Positions 17,671-24,586 of a stretch of 64,000 nucleotides of DNA are shown piece after piece. The stretch is from the NCBI RefSeq assembly GCF_034134805.1, contig NZ_CP139419.1, positions 248,001-312,000 of the forward strand, read 5' to 3'. Position numbers and translations under genes: made by a program. The notes beneath the pieces were generated by a model. That model saw nothing but the letters and a program-made list of their open reading frames with translations. It was not told where the DNA came from and made no database searches. This DNA comes from Streptococcus sp. S5. Lineage in GTDB: Bacteria; Bacillota; Bacilli; Lactobacillales; Streptococcaceae. Each line of letters begins with the position of its first letter. The stretch's first letter is position 1.

Positions 17671-17705
17671 AAAAACGATTCAGAAGAATTTCTGAATCGT
17701 TTTTT
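17671..17705 (+). terminator. pbp2A terminator
   Basis: Long inverted repeat AAAAACGATTCAGA / TCTGAATCGTTTTT directly after the stop. The core ATTCAGAAG..TTCTGAAT is repeated, with one change, on the far side of the adjacent structured element (17968-17988). Confidence 0.9.
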
Positions 17706-17715
17706 GCAGATTGAA

Positions 17716-17950
17716 GACAAAGTCTTCTTAGAAACTTTCCTTAAGTGAGTACGGACGTCAGCGAACTTCGAAGAAGTTCCATGACTTAGTTTTGAGCCTG
17801 AGGTCTCAAAACTCCCGAGTGCTAGAAACAACAGTGTTTCTGGCACTTTTCTCACGGCGGAAAGTTTCTGTTGAAATGATCCTAATAGTATTAATTATTT
17901 TAATTTTTCAACGTTACTTAGATTGTTTTATGTAAAATGCAATTTGTCTA
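17716..17950 (+). repeat. Family-2 structured TIR element, copy 1
   Basis: About 235 bp bounded by AGACAAA and TTTGTCT. Inner inverted repeats AAACTTTCC...GTGAG and CTCAC...GGAAAGTTT enclose three hairpins: GAACTTC/GAAGTTC, AGTTTTGAG/CTCAAAACT, and AGTGCTAGAAACA/TGTTTCTGGCACT. A small hairpin GAAGAC-AAA-GTCTTC sits at the left end and an AT-rich tail of about 75 bases at the right. It has no coding capacity. Other copies are at 23500-23892 and, inverted, 44812-45053. Confidence 0.85.
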
Positions 17951-17954
17951 TATT

Positions 17955-17990
17955 CTAAAAAGATCCATTCAGAAGGATTTCTGAATAGAC
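17955..17990 (-). terminator. Terminator of the zinc metallopeptidase gene
   Basis: On the minus strand ATTCAGAAATCC pairs with the TTCTGAAT arm and is followed by GGATCTTTTT, just after the stop of the leftward peptidase gene. Confidence 0.75.
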
Positions 17991-17996
17991 CTTTGT

Positions 17997-18911
17997 TTAG
18001 AGTTCGCTATCTGACAAGCTAAAGGTATCGCCGTGTTGGAGATCTCCGTACTGGTAGCCTCGTTTGAACCAGCGCATGCGTTGTTCCGAAGTCCCATGGG
18101 TAAAGCTATCTGGTACCGAGTAGCCGTAGGCTTGCTCCTGGAGAGTATCATCACCTACTGCATGGGCTGCATTCATGGCTTCTTCGATATCGCCGATATC
18201 TAGAAGGTTTCGGTCTTGAATGGAGCGGGCCCAGACACCTGCTAGGTAATCGGCTTGTAGCTCGATGCGGACACTGATGGCATTTCGTTCCTTTTCAGAA
18301 AGACCTTGTTGCATTCGATGGTATTTGCCAAGGATTCCCAGCTCATTTTGTACGTGGTGGCCGACTTCGTGGGCGATCACGTAGGCCATGGCGAAGTCCC
18401 CGCTAGCCTTGTATTTGGTTGTCAATTCCTTGTAGAAGCTCATATCCAAATAAATCTTTTTGTCGGTCGGACAGTAGAAGGGACCAGCCGATGCTTGCCC
18501 AACCCCACAGCCTGTCTGTGTCCGTCCGGTATAGAAGACTAGTTTGGGCTCATGGTAAGTGCGTCCTTCAGCTTGAAAGACCTTGTGCCAATGATCTTCT
18601 GTTGTACCAAGGACCTTGCTGACGAACTCAGCATCTGCATCATCGACATGGGTCTTGTTGGTGCGCGTGATTTGGGTGGATTGGTAAGGTTGAGAAGAAG
18701 TCCCATTTCCAAAGAGTCCACCAAGACTAGCGCCACCACCTCCTAGAAGAACCAGAAGAAGGATGAGGATGATCTTACTCTTGAAGCTTCCAGGAGATAG
18801 CAAGATTTGTAAAATGCCCCCGCCAAGGTTACTGTTGCCTGAAGACTGAGAGTAGCTTTGCCCTCGACGGTCTTCGATATTTCTACTTTCTTTTAGGTTA
18901 TCACTTTTCAT
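17997..18911 (-). CDS. YpfJ-type neutral zinc metallopeptidase
   Basis: A 304-residue membrane-anchored protease of the YpfJ/KPN_02809 family. A charged N-terminus and Gly-rich stretch precede one hydrophobic segment at residues 46-58; the rest is predicted outside the cell. The zinc motif HEVGHH is at 181-186 within AYVIAHEVGHHVQNELG, and downstream ELQADYLAGVWA provides the glutamate third ligand typical of gluzincin-like families. A disulphide or metal pair is suggested by GCGVGQASAGPFYCP (residues 144-147). Substrate unknown. It interrupts the usual pbp2A-rpmG adjacency and points the other way, so it is likely an insertion relative to pneumococcal order. Confidence 0.88.
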   Translation of the reverse strand: MKSDNLKESRNIEDRRGQSYSQSSGNSNLGGGILQILLSPGSFKSKIILILLLVLLGGGGASLGGLFGNGTSSQPYQSTQITRTNKTHVDDADAEFVSKVLGTTEDHWHKVFQAEGRTYHEPKLVFYTGRTQTGCGVGQASAGPFYCPTDKKIYLDMSFYKELTTKYKASGDFAMAYVIAHEVGHHVQNELGILGKYHRMQQGLSEKERNAISVRIELQADYLAGVWARSIQDRNLLDIGDIEEAMNAAHAVGDDTLQEQAYGYSVPDSFTHGTSEQRMRWFKRGYQYGDLQHGDTFSLSDSEL

Positions 18912-19008
18912 ATTCGTCTCCTTTTGTTTTATTTTACCAAAAATGAGGAAAAAACCAGAGTGATAACGCTTTAGATTTGCTTTTTTCTTGACAGGAGATT
19001 TTCTGTTC

Positions 19009-19037
19009 TTGTCAAAATGTGGAAAACTTGCTATAAT
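19009..19037 (+). promoter_or_regulatory. rpmG-secE promoter
   Basis: TTGTCA, 17 bases, TATAAT, ending 19 bases before the L33 start; a strong housekeeping promoter. Confidence 0.85.
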
Positions 19038-19055
19038 GGGGTGAACGGAGGCGTT

Positions 19056-19208
19056 ATGGCATTAAAAAAAGCAAGTCTAGCGTGTACGGTTTGTGGGTCA
19101 CGCAATTACTCCATTAAGTTGAGTGGGACGCCAAAACCAACACGTCTAGAAGTCAATAAATTCTGCAAGCATTGCAGCAAGTATACCATCCATAAAGAAA
19201 CACGATAG
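19056..19208 (+). CDS. rpmG: 50S ribosomal protein L33 (zinc-type)
   Basis: A 50-residue ribosomal protein beginning [15 protein letters not shown]. Two CXXC pairs (CTVC and CKHC) are the zinc knuckle of the C+ paralogue. It binds near the E site of the large subunit. An in-frame ATG 39 bases upstream overlaps the promoter -10 region and is rejected; GGAGG sits at the right distance before the chosen start. The gene heads a short unit with secE, whose start lies nine bases beyond the stop. Confidence 0.95.
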   Translation: MALKKASLACTVCGSRNYSIKLSGTPKPTRLEVNKFCKHCSKYTIHKETR

Positions 19209-19217
19209 GAGAGAGTT

Positions 19218-19394
19218 GTGAAATTCATTAAAGATATTTTCGTCTTACTAAAAGATACAACTTGGCCAAATCGCAAGGAAAGATGGAAAAACTTTATCTC
19301 AGTGATTGAGTACACCGCTTTCTTTGTGGCATTGATTTATTTGTTCGACAAAGTCATTGCACGTGGCCTATTGCACATGATCAATTTCTTTTAA
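19218..19394 (+). CDS. secE: SecE, preprotein translocase subunit
   Basis: A 58-residue protein starting at GTG, with AGGAGAGAG upstream. It reads MKFIKDIFVLLKDTTWPNRK, containing the conserved amphipathic helix with the TTWP(N/S) motif before a single C-terminal membrane segment (about residues 30-57). SecE clamps SecY in the SecYEG channel. It follows rpmG by nine bases, as in other streptococci. Unusually, a 175 bp hairpin repeat then separates it from nusG, which has its own promoter here. Confidence 0.95.
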   Translation: MKFIKDIFVLLKDTTWPNRKERWKNFISVIEYTAFFVALIYLFDKVIARGLLHMINFF

Positions 19395-19408
19395 GAAAAG
19401 AAGCCATA

Positions 19409-19584
19409 AGGCTGGGCAACAACTGTCCAGCCTTTGATTTTTGATAGGATTAACTGCAAGACGCAGTGGTTGATTGGCATCTTTGTTCGCTTTTTAAGCT
19501 TCAAAGATGGCCTAATCAACTGTGCGGGGGTGGGAAAACGAACTCTTTTTAACCAGTCGGAGTTCTTTCCCACTCCCATTTTTT
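19409..19584 (+). repeat. Family-1 composite hairpin repeat, subfamily A (direct copy)
   Basis: Hairpins AGGCTGG..CCAGCCT, TTGATTGGC..GCCTAATCAA (with CATCTTTG/CAAAGATG above it) and GTGGGAA..TTCCCAC followed by a T run. It lies between secE and nusG and should stop rpmG-secE transcripts. The subfamily differs from B by paired stem changes. Confidence 0.85.
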
Positions 19585-19618
19585 ATTGCCTTTTCTTAAA
19601 AATAAATCAGCAAACCTC

Positions 19619-19681
19619 TTTGCATTCCTGCAAAATGTGGTATAATGAAGCTAGGAAAAGGAAAGCCAAGAGGCTTTTTTT
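19619..19681 (+). promoter_or_regulatory. nusG promoter and 5' leader hairpin
   Basis: TTTGCA, 16 bases, TATAAT at 19641-19646. The predicted start near 19653 is followed almost at once by a hairpin AAAGCC-AAGA-GGCTTT with a seven-T run ending at 19681, which looks like an intrinsic terminator inside the leader, about 50 bases before nusG. It may be an attenuator or 5' stability hairpin. Confidence 0.6.
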
Positions 19682-19732
19682 AGTATGTTCACAAAAGCTC
19701 GAGCAGGCTAAACAGAAAGAAAGGATGCCCAA

Positions 19733-20269
19733 ATGGACAGTTTTGATAAAGGCTGGTTTGTACTACAAACCTACTCAGGATATGAAAACAAGGTAAAAGA
19801 GAATCTTTTGCAACGTGCGCAAACTTACAATATGTTAGAAAACATCTTGCGCGTAGAGATTCCAACTCAAACCGTACAAGTTGAGAAAAACGGTAAAACC
19901 AAAGAAATCGAAGAAAACCGCTTCCCAGGTTATGTCTTGGTTGAAATGGTCATGACAGATGAAGCTTGGTTTGTCGTTCGGAATACACCGAACGTTACTG
20001 GTTTCGTCGGATCACACGGGAACCGTTCAAAACCAACTCCATTGTTGGAAGAAGAAATCCGCAGCATCTTGCTCTCTATGGGTCAAACCGTTCAAGAGTT
20101 TGATTTGGATGTCAAGGTGGGCGATACGGTTCGTATCATCGACGGTGCCTTCACAGACTATACTGGTAAGATCACTGAAATTGATAACAACAAGGTGAAA
20201 ATGGTCATTTCTATGTTCGGTAACGATACGGTTGCAGAAGTGAATTTGAACCAAATTGCTGAATTGTAA
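19733..20269 (+). CDS. nusG: Transcription termination/antitermination factor NusG
   Basis: A 178-residue protein. Residues 1-110 are the NGN domain (KGWFVLQTYSGYENKVKENL, then FPGYVLVEM and WFVVRNTPNVTGFVG), which binds the RNA polymerase clamp. Residues 125-175 are the KOW domain (GDTVRIIDGAFTDYTGKI). It modulates pausing and couples transcription with translation. Length is standard. AAAGGA precedes the start. Here it has its own promoter and a hairpin-containing leader, so its expression is separated from secE. A bidirectional terminator follows at once. Confidence 0.96.
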   Translation: MDSFDKGWFVLQTYSGYENKVKENLLQRAQTYNMLENILRVEIPTQTVQVEKNGKTKEIEENRFPGYVLVEMVMTDEAWFVVRNTPNVTGFVGSHGNRSKPTPLLEEEIRSILLSMGQTVQEFDLDVKVGDTVRIIDGAFTDYTGKITEIDNNKVKMVISMFGNDTVAEVNLNQIAEL

Positions 20270-20276
20270 GAAAAAT

Positions 20277-20309
20277 AGAACCCTCCAAGAAAAACTTGGA
20301 GGGTTCTTT
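20277..20309. terminator. Bidirectional terminator, nusG / lipoprotein gene
   Basis: Thirteen-base inverted repeat AGAACCCTCCAAG / CTTGGAGGGTTCT between converging genes, with T-rich flanks on both strands. Confidence 0.88.
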
Positions 20310-20319
20310 GTATGGATCG

Positions 20320-21078
20320 TTATTGATTTTTATCCAGGCCAGTGATCTTTTTTAACTGCTTGGTTTCTGCAGCAGACGTGACATCAACGATCTTGTCTCC
20401 CTGTGTAGAGAAGTTAGATTCGTCCCCGTTACTATCTTTATAGACATAGCTGGTCCAACGTTCGGAACGCATAATGGTATAGGGTTTTCCAAGACGTTTG
20501 AGGGCTGTTTTTGGTGTATCGGATTTGGAAATGCTGCTAGTAGACTGGTGGTTGGCATCGCCCCCTTTTAAACGGAAGGTGATATCTGTTAATACATTGT
20601 TGTGGAAGACAGCCATGATATCGCCATTGTCTGTTGCCCAAACATTGACCCCATCGCCAGGATTCGCACTGTCTGTACTACTTACGGGTTGACCAAAGGC
20701 TGCAACTACGTCATCGTAACTGCTTCTTTCTTTTGGCCCACCAACCTCTTGTCCATCTTCGGTTCTTAATACAAAACCGGTGGTAGGGTGGAGGTTCTTT
20801 AGTTTTTCAATCTCAGGAATGGATGCAGCTCCTGGCACATATTGGAGAGATGCGCCATCATCTGGATCCAAACTGAAGCGATCTGAAAAATCATCTGAGC
20901 TACTGCTGTCTGAAGAAGTGCTCGACGATTTACGAGATGATGTTTTGGTAGAAGATTGTTTGATCGGTTTTCTAGAGCTAGAAGCTGTTTTTGCTGGTTG
21001 CGCAGAATTGGCAGGTGAGCAAGCTGCTAGTGTCACTAGTGAAAGAAGGCCGATCGTAAAGAAACGAATGTTTTTCAT
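20320..21078 (-). CDS. Lipoprotein with two BamE/SmpA-like domains
   Basis: A 252-residue surface lipoprotein. The signal peptide ends in the lipobox LAAC with acylated C20. A Ser/Lys-rich linker (21-80) follows. The folded part holds two short repeats of the type 'helix, G-(Q/K)-P, strands': YDDVVAAFGQPVSS...ITFRLKG and PKTALKRLGKPYTI...GDKIVDV. This is the layout of BamE/SmpA or DUF3862-like domains. I cannot name a specific family or function. The same paired domain recurs in four membrane proteins at 51603-55124, which suggests a shared role. A TGA-TATAAT extended -10 lies upstream on this strand. Its 3' end converges on nusG. Confidence 0.75.
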   Translation of the reverse strand: MKNIRFFTIGLLSLVTLAACSPANSAQPAKTASSSRKPIKQSSTKTSSRKSSSTSSDSSSSDDFSDRFSLDPDDGASLQYVPGAASIPEIEKLKNLHPTTGFVLRTEDGQEVGGPKERSSYDDVVAAFGQPVSSTDSANPGDGVNVWATDNGDIMAVFHNNVLTDITFRLKGGDANHQSTSSISKSDTPKTALKRLGKPYTIMRSERWTSYVYKDSNGDESNFSTQGDKIVDVTSAAETKQLKKITGLDKNQ

Positions 21079-21160
21079 AAATACCCTTTCTAATGTGCTT
21101 CGCCAATCAGGCGAGGTTTTATTATATCAATAATCAAGGAATGGAGCAAATGGCAACAAA

Positions 21161-21221
21161 AAAACCCCCTATTGCTAGGGGAATTTTTAAAAGATAAAAG
21201 ATGATAAAAAATTTTATTATC
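21161..21221 (-). terminator. Terminators of tRNA-Cys
   Basis: On the minus strand, directly after the tRNA, GATAA/TTATC forms a weak hairpin with T runs, then CCCCTAGCAATAGGGG plus seven T forms a strong one. Confidence 0.7.
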
Positions 21222-21222
21222 A

Positions 21223-21293
21223 AGGCGGTAGACGGATTTGAACCGACGATCAAGCTTTTGCAGAGCCGTGCCTTACCACTTGGCTATACCGCC
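21223..21293 (-). tRNA. tRNA-Cys (GCA)
   Basis: The 71-nt cloverleaf has acceptor arms GGCGGTA / TACCGCC, D-arm GCC..GGC, anticodon loop CTGCAAA with GCA, and T-loop TTCAAAT. CCA is not encoded. Two irregularities are a C-U pair at the base of the anticodon stem and a U-U mismatch in the T stem (GTCGG/CCGTC). Upstream on this strand is a good promoter: TTGACC at 21329-21334 and TACAAT at 21306-21311, spaced 17. Confidence 0.92.
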
Positions 21294-21305
21294 ATAACAT
21301 ATAAT

Positions 21306-21334
21306 ATTGTAACCTAAAAATAAAGATAGGTCAA
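21306..21334 (-). promoter_or_regulatory. tRNA-Cys promoter
   Basis: TTGACC, 17 bases, TACAAT on the minus strand, ending 12 bases before the tRNA. Confidence 0.8.
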
Positions 21335-21395
21335 GAAAAACTTTTTGCTTCAAATCATTGCAGATGGGGAATGCTGAAAAAATCTCTCAAATAGC

Positions 21396-21546
21396 TTGCG
21401 AATTCTAGGGATTTCTGCTATACTTATAGAGTTGTCTAAGACAGCAAATACTCATCTCGGATCCATTGTGGCACCGTTGCCCTTGTGGTCGTGCTGCAAG
21501 TTGACGTCTGAGAGAGGAGAAAAAAACAAAAAAGGAGAAACTACTC
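21396..21546 (+). promoter_or_regulatory. rpsB promoter and ~115-nt leader
   Basis: TTGCGA, 17 bases, TATACT (21419-21424). The leader from about 21431 contains GTTGTCTAAGACAGC and a GC-rich stretch around 21465-21510 that could fold, then AAAGGAG before the ATG. Ribosomal-protein leaders often carry autoregulatory binding sites; I cannot match this one to a known family. Confidence 0.6.
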
Positions 21547-22329
21547 ATGGCAGTAATTTCAATGAAACAACTTCTTGAGGCTGGTGTACACTTCGGTCAC
21601 CAAACTCGTCGCTGGAACCCTAAGATGGCTAAGTACATCTTCACAGAACGTAACGGAATCCACGTGATCGACTTGCAACAAACTGTAAAATATGCAGACC
21701 AAGCATACGACTTCATGCGTGATGCAGCTGCAAACGATGCAGTTATCTTGTTCGTAGGTACTAAGAAACAAGCTGCTGATGCTGTTGCAGAAGAAGCTGT
21801 TCGTGCAGGTCAATACTTCATCAACCACCGTTGGTTGGGTGGAACTCTTACTAACTGGGGAACAATCCAAAAACGTATCGCTCGTTTGAAAGAAATCAAA
21901 CGCATGGAAGAAGATGGAACTTTTGAAGTTCTTCCTAAGAAAGAAGTTGCATTGTTGAACAAACAACGCGCTCGTCTTGAAAAATTCTTGGGCGGTATCG
22001 AAGACATGCCTCGTATCCCAGACGTAATGTACGTTGTGGATCCACATAAAGAACAAATCGCTGTTAAAGAAGCTAAGAAATTGGGTATCCCAGTTGTAGC
22101 GATGGTCGACACAAACACTGACCCAGATGATATCGATGTTATCATCCCAGCGAACGATGACGCTATCCGTGCTGTTAAATTGATCACTGCGAAAATGGCT
22201 GACGCTGTTATCGAAGGACGTCAAGGTGAAGACAGTGTTGCTACAGTAGAAGCTGAATTGGCAGCTACTGAAGGTCAAGCTGATTCAATCGAAGAAATCG
22301 TTGAAGTTGTAGAAGGCGACAACGCTTAA
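21547..22329 (+). CDS. rpsB: 30S ribosomal protein S2
   Basis: A 260-residue protein opening [27 protein letters not shown], the S2 signature, with the second signature [29 protein letters not shown] cut across residues 180-206 and an acidic C-terminal tail. S2 completes the small-subunit platform and recruits S1. The codon usage is strongly biased, as in highly expressed genes. It is followed by tsf after a hairpin, the order conserved in most bacteria. Confidence 0.98.
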   Translation: MAVISMKQLLEAGVHFGHQTRRWNPKMAKYIFTERNGIHVIDLQQTVKYADQAYDFMRDAAANDAVILFVGTKKQAADAVAEEAVRAGQYFINHRWLGGTLTNWGTIQKRIARLKEIKRMEEDGTFEVLPKKEVALLNKQRARLEKFLGGIEDMPRIPDVMYVVDPHKEQIAVKEAKKLGIPVVAMVDTNTDPDDIDVIIPANDDAIRAVKLITAKMADAVIEGRQGEDSVATVEAELAATEGQADSIEEIVEVVEGDNA

Positions 22330-22353
22330 TTTCATTCAATAAGTAACGAACCT

Positions 22354-22390
22354 AAGAGGGCAGGGCTCAGCCCGACCCTCTTATTTTATT
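22354..22390 (+). terminator. rpsB-tsf intergenic hairpin
   Basis: AAGAGGG and CCCTCTT enclose GGGC-TCA-GCCC, followed by TATTTTATT. It probably attenuates rather than blocks transcription into tsf, adjusting the S2 to EF-Ts ratio. Confidence 0.75.
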
Positions 22391-22411
22391 AAAAAATATA
22401 GGAGAACAAAA

Positions 22412-23452
22412 ATGGCAGAAATTACAGCTAAGCTTGTAAAAGAATTGCGTGAAAAATCTGGTGCCGGTGTCATGGACGCTAAAAAGGCATTGGTTGAAGT
22501 TGAAGGTGATATCGAAAAAGCGATCGAATTGCTTCGCGAAAAAGGTATGGCTAAAGCAGCTAAGAAAGCTGACCGTGTTGCCGCTGAAGGTTTGACTGGT
22601 GTTTATGTCAATAGTAACGTTGCAGCAGTAGTTGAAGTAAACGCTGAAACTGACTTCGTTGCGAAAAACGCTCAATTCGTTGAATTGGTAAACGCAACAG
22701 CGAAAGTGATCGCTGAAGGTAAACCAGCTAACAACGAAGAAGCTCTTGCTTTGACAATGCCTTCAGGTGAAACTCTTGAAGCTGCATACGTATCTGCAAC
22801 AGCTACAATCGGTGAAAAAATTTCATTCCGTCGTTTTGCTTTGCTTGAAAAAACAGATGCACAACACTTCGGTGCTTACCAACACAACGGTGGACGTATC
22901 GGTGTTATCTCTGTGATCGAAGGTGGAGACGAAGCACTTGCTAAACAAATCTCAATGCACATCGCTGCAATGAAACCAACTGTTCTTTCATACAAAGAAT
23001 TGGATGAACAATTCGTGAAAGATGAATTGGCACAATTGAACCACGTCATCGACCAAGATAACGAAAGCCGTGCAATGGTTGGTAAACCAGCTCTTCCACA
23101 CTTGAAATTCGGTTCAAAAGCACAATTGACTGACGAAGTGGTTGCTCAAGCTGAAGAAGATATCAAAGCTGAATTGGCAGCTGAAGGTAAACCAGAAAAA
23201 ATCTGGTATAAAATCATCCCAGGTAAAATGGATCGCTTCTTCTTGGACAACACAAAAGTTGACCAAGCCTACACTCTTCTTGCACAAGTCTACATCATGG
23301 ATGACAGCAAGACAGTTGAAGCTTACCTTGAATCAGTAAATGCTTCAGTTATCGAATTCGTTCGTTTTGAAGTTGGTGAAGGTATTGAAAAAGCTTCAAA
23401 TGACTTTGAAGCAGAAGTTGCAGCTACAATGGCAGCAGCTCTTAACAACTAA
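22412..23452 (+). CDS. tsf: Elongation factor Ts
   Basis: Guanine-nucleotide exchange factor for EF-Tu, 346 residues. The N-terminal UBA-like domain reads [22 protein letters not shown], followed by the TDFVAKN motif that inserts beside the EF-Tu nucleotide site. The core is longer than the E. coli protein, as is usual in streptococci, with an extra segment around residues 220-250. AGGAG precedes the start. No promoter is seen between rpsB and tsf, so it depends on read-through of the intergenic hairpin. Codon bias is strong. Confidence 0.98.
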   Translation: MAEITAKLVKELREKSGAGVMDAKKALVEVEGDIEKAIELLREKGMAKAAKKADRVAAEGLTGVYVNSNVAAVVEVNAETDFVAKNAQFVELVNATAKVIAEGKPANNEEALALTMPSGETLEAAYVSATATIGEKISFRRFALLEKTDAQHFGAYQHNGGRIGVISVIEGGDEALAKQISMHIAAMKPTVLSYKELDEQFVKDELAQLNHVIDQDNESRAMVGKPALPHLKFGSKAQLTDEVVAQAEEDIKAELAAEGKPEKIWYKIIPGKMDRFFLDNTKVDQAYTLLAQVYIMDDSKTVEAYLESVNASVIEFVRFEVGEGIEKASNDFEAEVAATMAAALNN

Positions 23453-23464
23453 GAATAAAAAAAT

Positions 23465-23493
23465 AAGAGGTTTCGAAGGGAACCTCTTTTTTT
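23465..23493 (+). terminator. tsf terminator
   Basis: AAGAGGTT / AACCTCTT with an eight-base loop and T run. Part of its right arm and tail (CCTCTTTTTTTGTAA) recurs at about 23913, beyond the adjacent structured element. Confidence 0.88.
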
Positions 23494-23499
23494 GTAAGA

Positions 23500-23892
23500 T
23501 AAATTCATCTAAATAACTTTCCTTAGGTGAGTACGGACGTCAGCGAACTTCGAAGAAGTTCCATGACTAATTAAGATACAAAGGGCGTCTGCGGATAAAG
23601 TCAAAATAGGAAGTTTAACGAAGAATCTTTAGATTCTAGGAAAACTTATCTTTTTGACACAATCCGCCGCCCGTGTTCAATTAGTTTTGGACCCATTCGC
23701 TTTTCAAATTTTAAGCTCATGCTAAAACAGTTCCCCGAACTGTTTTACTTCCAAAACTCCCGAGTGCTAGAAACATGATTGTTTCTAGCACTTTTCTCAC
23801 GGCGGAAAGTTTTAGTAGATGACTGAGTAATTCTAATAAATAAATTTTTTTGTTTTATAGAATTTATTAGATTTGTAAAAAACAGTTTGTCT
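23500..23892 (+). repeat. Family-2 structured TIR element, copy 2, with an extra hairpin arm
   Basis: It shares the AACTTTCC...GTGAG and CTCACGGCGGAAAGTTT frame, the GAACTTC/GAAGTTC hairpin and the AGTGCTAGAAACA/TGTTTCTAGCACT hairpin with copy 1. The left end has lost its small hairpin. Between the GAAGTTC arm and the AGTTTTGG/CCAAAACT stem it carries about 120 extra bases that fold on themselves (GGGCG..GCGGAT with ATCCGCCGCCC; GAATCT/AGATTC at the tip). The loop of the AGTTTTGG stem also holds an AAAACAGTTC/GAACTGTTTT hairpin. No coding capacity was seen. Confidence 0.82.
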
Positions 23893-23928
23893 ATACTCTT
23901 TGAAGAACGGAAACCTCTTTTTTGTAAA

Positions 23929-23953
23929 TAAAAACTGAAGCCGTTGCTTCAGT
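23929..23953 (-). terminator. Terminator of the small-multidrug-export gene
   Basis: On the minus strand GACTGAAGC / GCTTCAGT is followed by TTTTTATTT, overlapping the area just past the leftward stop. Confidence 0.78.
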
Positions 23954-23960
23954 CTTTTGC

Positions 23961-24431
23961 TTAATGTGCGAAGGTATCGATTCCTAGAAGCAGGGACAGG
24001 GTTCCCATGATGAGGCCGGCTAGGATCACTCCGAGCATGACTGCGAGGCTACTGCGTTTGAAGTCCCAGTCAAGGATAGAGGCTGCAAGGGCACCGGTCC
24101 AGGCACCAGTTCCCGGAAGAGGGATTCCCACAAAGAGCAATAAGGCCCAGAAGATTCCCTTGTCTCCTGCGGCTTTTTCTAATTTCTGTCCGCCTCTATG
24201 CCCTTTATTGAGACACCAGCTAAAAAAGCCTCCGATGATCGGTTTTTTTGCCCCCCAGGTGAGGATATGGCGGGCGAAAAAGAAGATCAGAGGGACAGGG
24301 AGAAGATTTCCGATCACTCCGATCAGGAGTGCTGTCCATAAGGGAATACCATTTGCAATGGCAAAAGGGATGGCCCCGCGCAATTCAACAAGGGGCACCA
24401 TGGAGATCAGGAAGGTAAAGATATATTTCAT
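23961..24431 (-). CDS. COG2426 / Sm_multidrug_ex family membrane protein
   Basis: A 156-residue protein with four to five membrane segments. Conserved blocks are PLVELRGAIPFAI near the N-terminus, LLPVPLIFFFARHIL, a central hydrophilic GHRGGQKLEKAA segment, and FVGIPLPGTGAWTGALAA. This matches the family named 'small multi-drug export protein' (Pfam Sm_multidrug_ex). That name is historical and transport of drugs is not established; the PLPGTGAWTG motif relates it to DedA-like proteins. It is alone, leftward, between tsf with its repeat element and dpr. Confidence 0.8.
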   Translation of the reverse strand: MKYIFTFLISMVPLVELRGAIPFAIANGIPLWTALLIGVIGNLLPVPLIFFFARHILTWGAKKPIIGGFFSWCLNKGHRGGQKLEKAAGDKGIFWALLLFVGIPLPGTGAWTGALAASILDWDFKRSSLAVMLGVILAGLIMGTLSLLLGIDTFAH

Positions 24432-24513
24432 TGGTCAAGCCTTTCGATTAGTCTTCTTCATTCTATCGTATCTTTTCTCAATTGACAACTATGATATTTT
24501 TAAATCTTTTATC

Positions 24514-24542
24514 TTGACTTTCTGAATGAGGAAGCATATAAT
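24514..24542 (+). promoter_or_regulatory. dpr promoter
   Basis: TTGACT, 17 bases, TATAAT, 44 bases before the Dpr start. Confidence 0.85.
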
Positions 24543-24556
24543 AAAGACATAGTTAA

Positions 24557-24571
24557 TTAGAACCATTATAA
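24557..24571 (+). promoter_or_regulatory. PerR-box-like operator in the dpr leader
   Basis: TTAGAAC-C-ATTATAA matches the PerR consensus TTATAAT-N-ATTATAA at 12 of 14 positions. It lies just downstream of the predicted start of transcription, where binding would repress. Dpr genes in other streptococci are PerR-controlled. Confidence 0.6.
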
Positions 24572-24586
24572 AAAAGGAGAAACGAT

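Noticed and set aside
19434-19796. Rightward 120-codon frame spanning the family-1 repeat and the nusG start
   Set aside because: It crosses a hairpin repeat, a promoter and the beginning of nusG in another frame; no ribosome site.
23500-23892. Family-2 elements as degraded insertion sequences
   Set aside because: No transposase remnant in any frame, and compensatory changes in stems argue against decay. A MITE origin remains possible.
24007-24525. 172-codon rightward frame opposite the small-multidrug-export gene
   Set aside because: Antisense shadow; the leftward frame has family motifs, membrane segments and a terminator.
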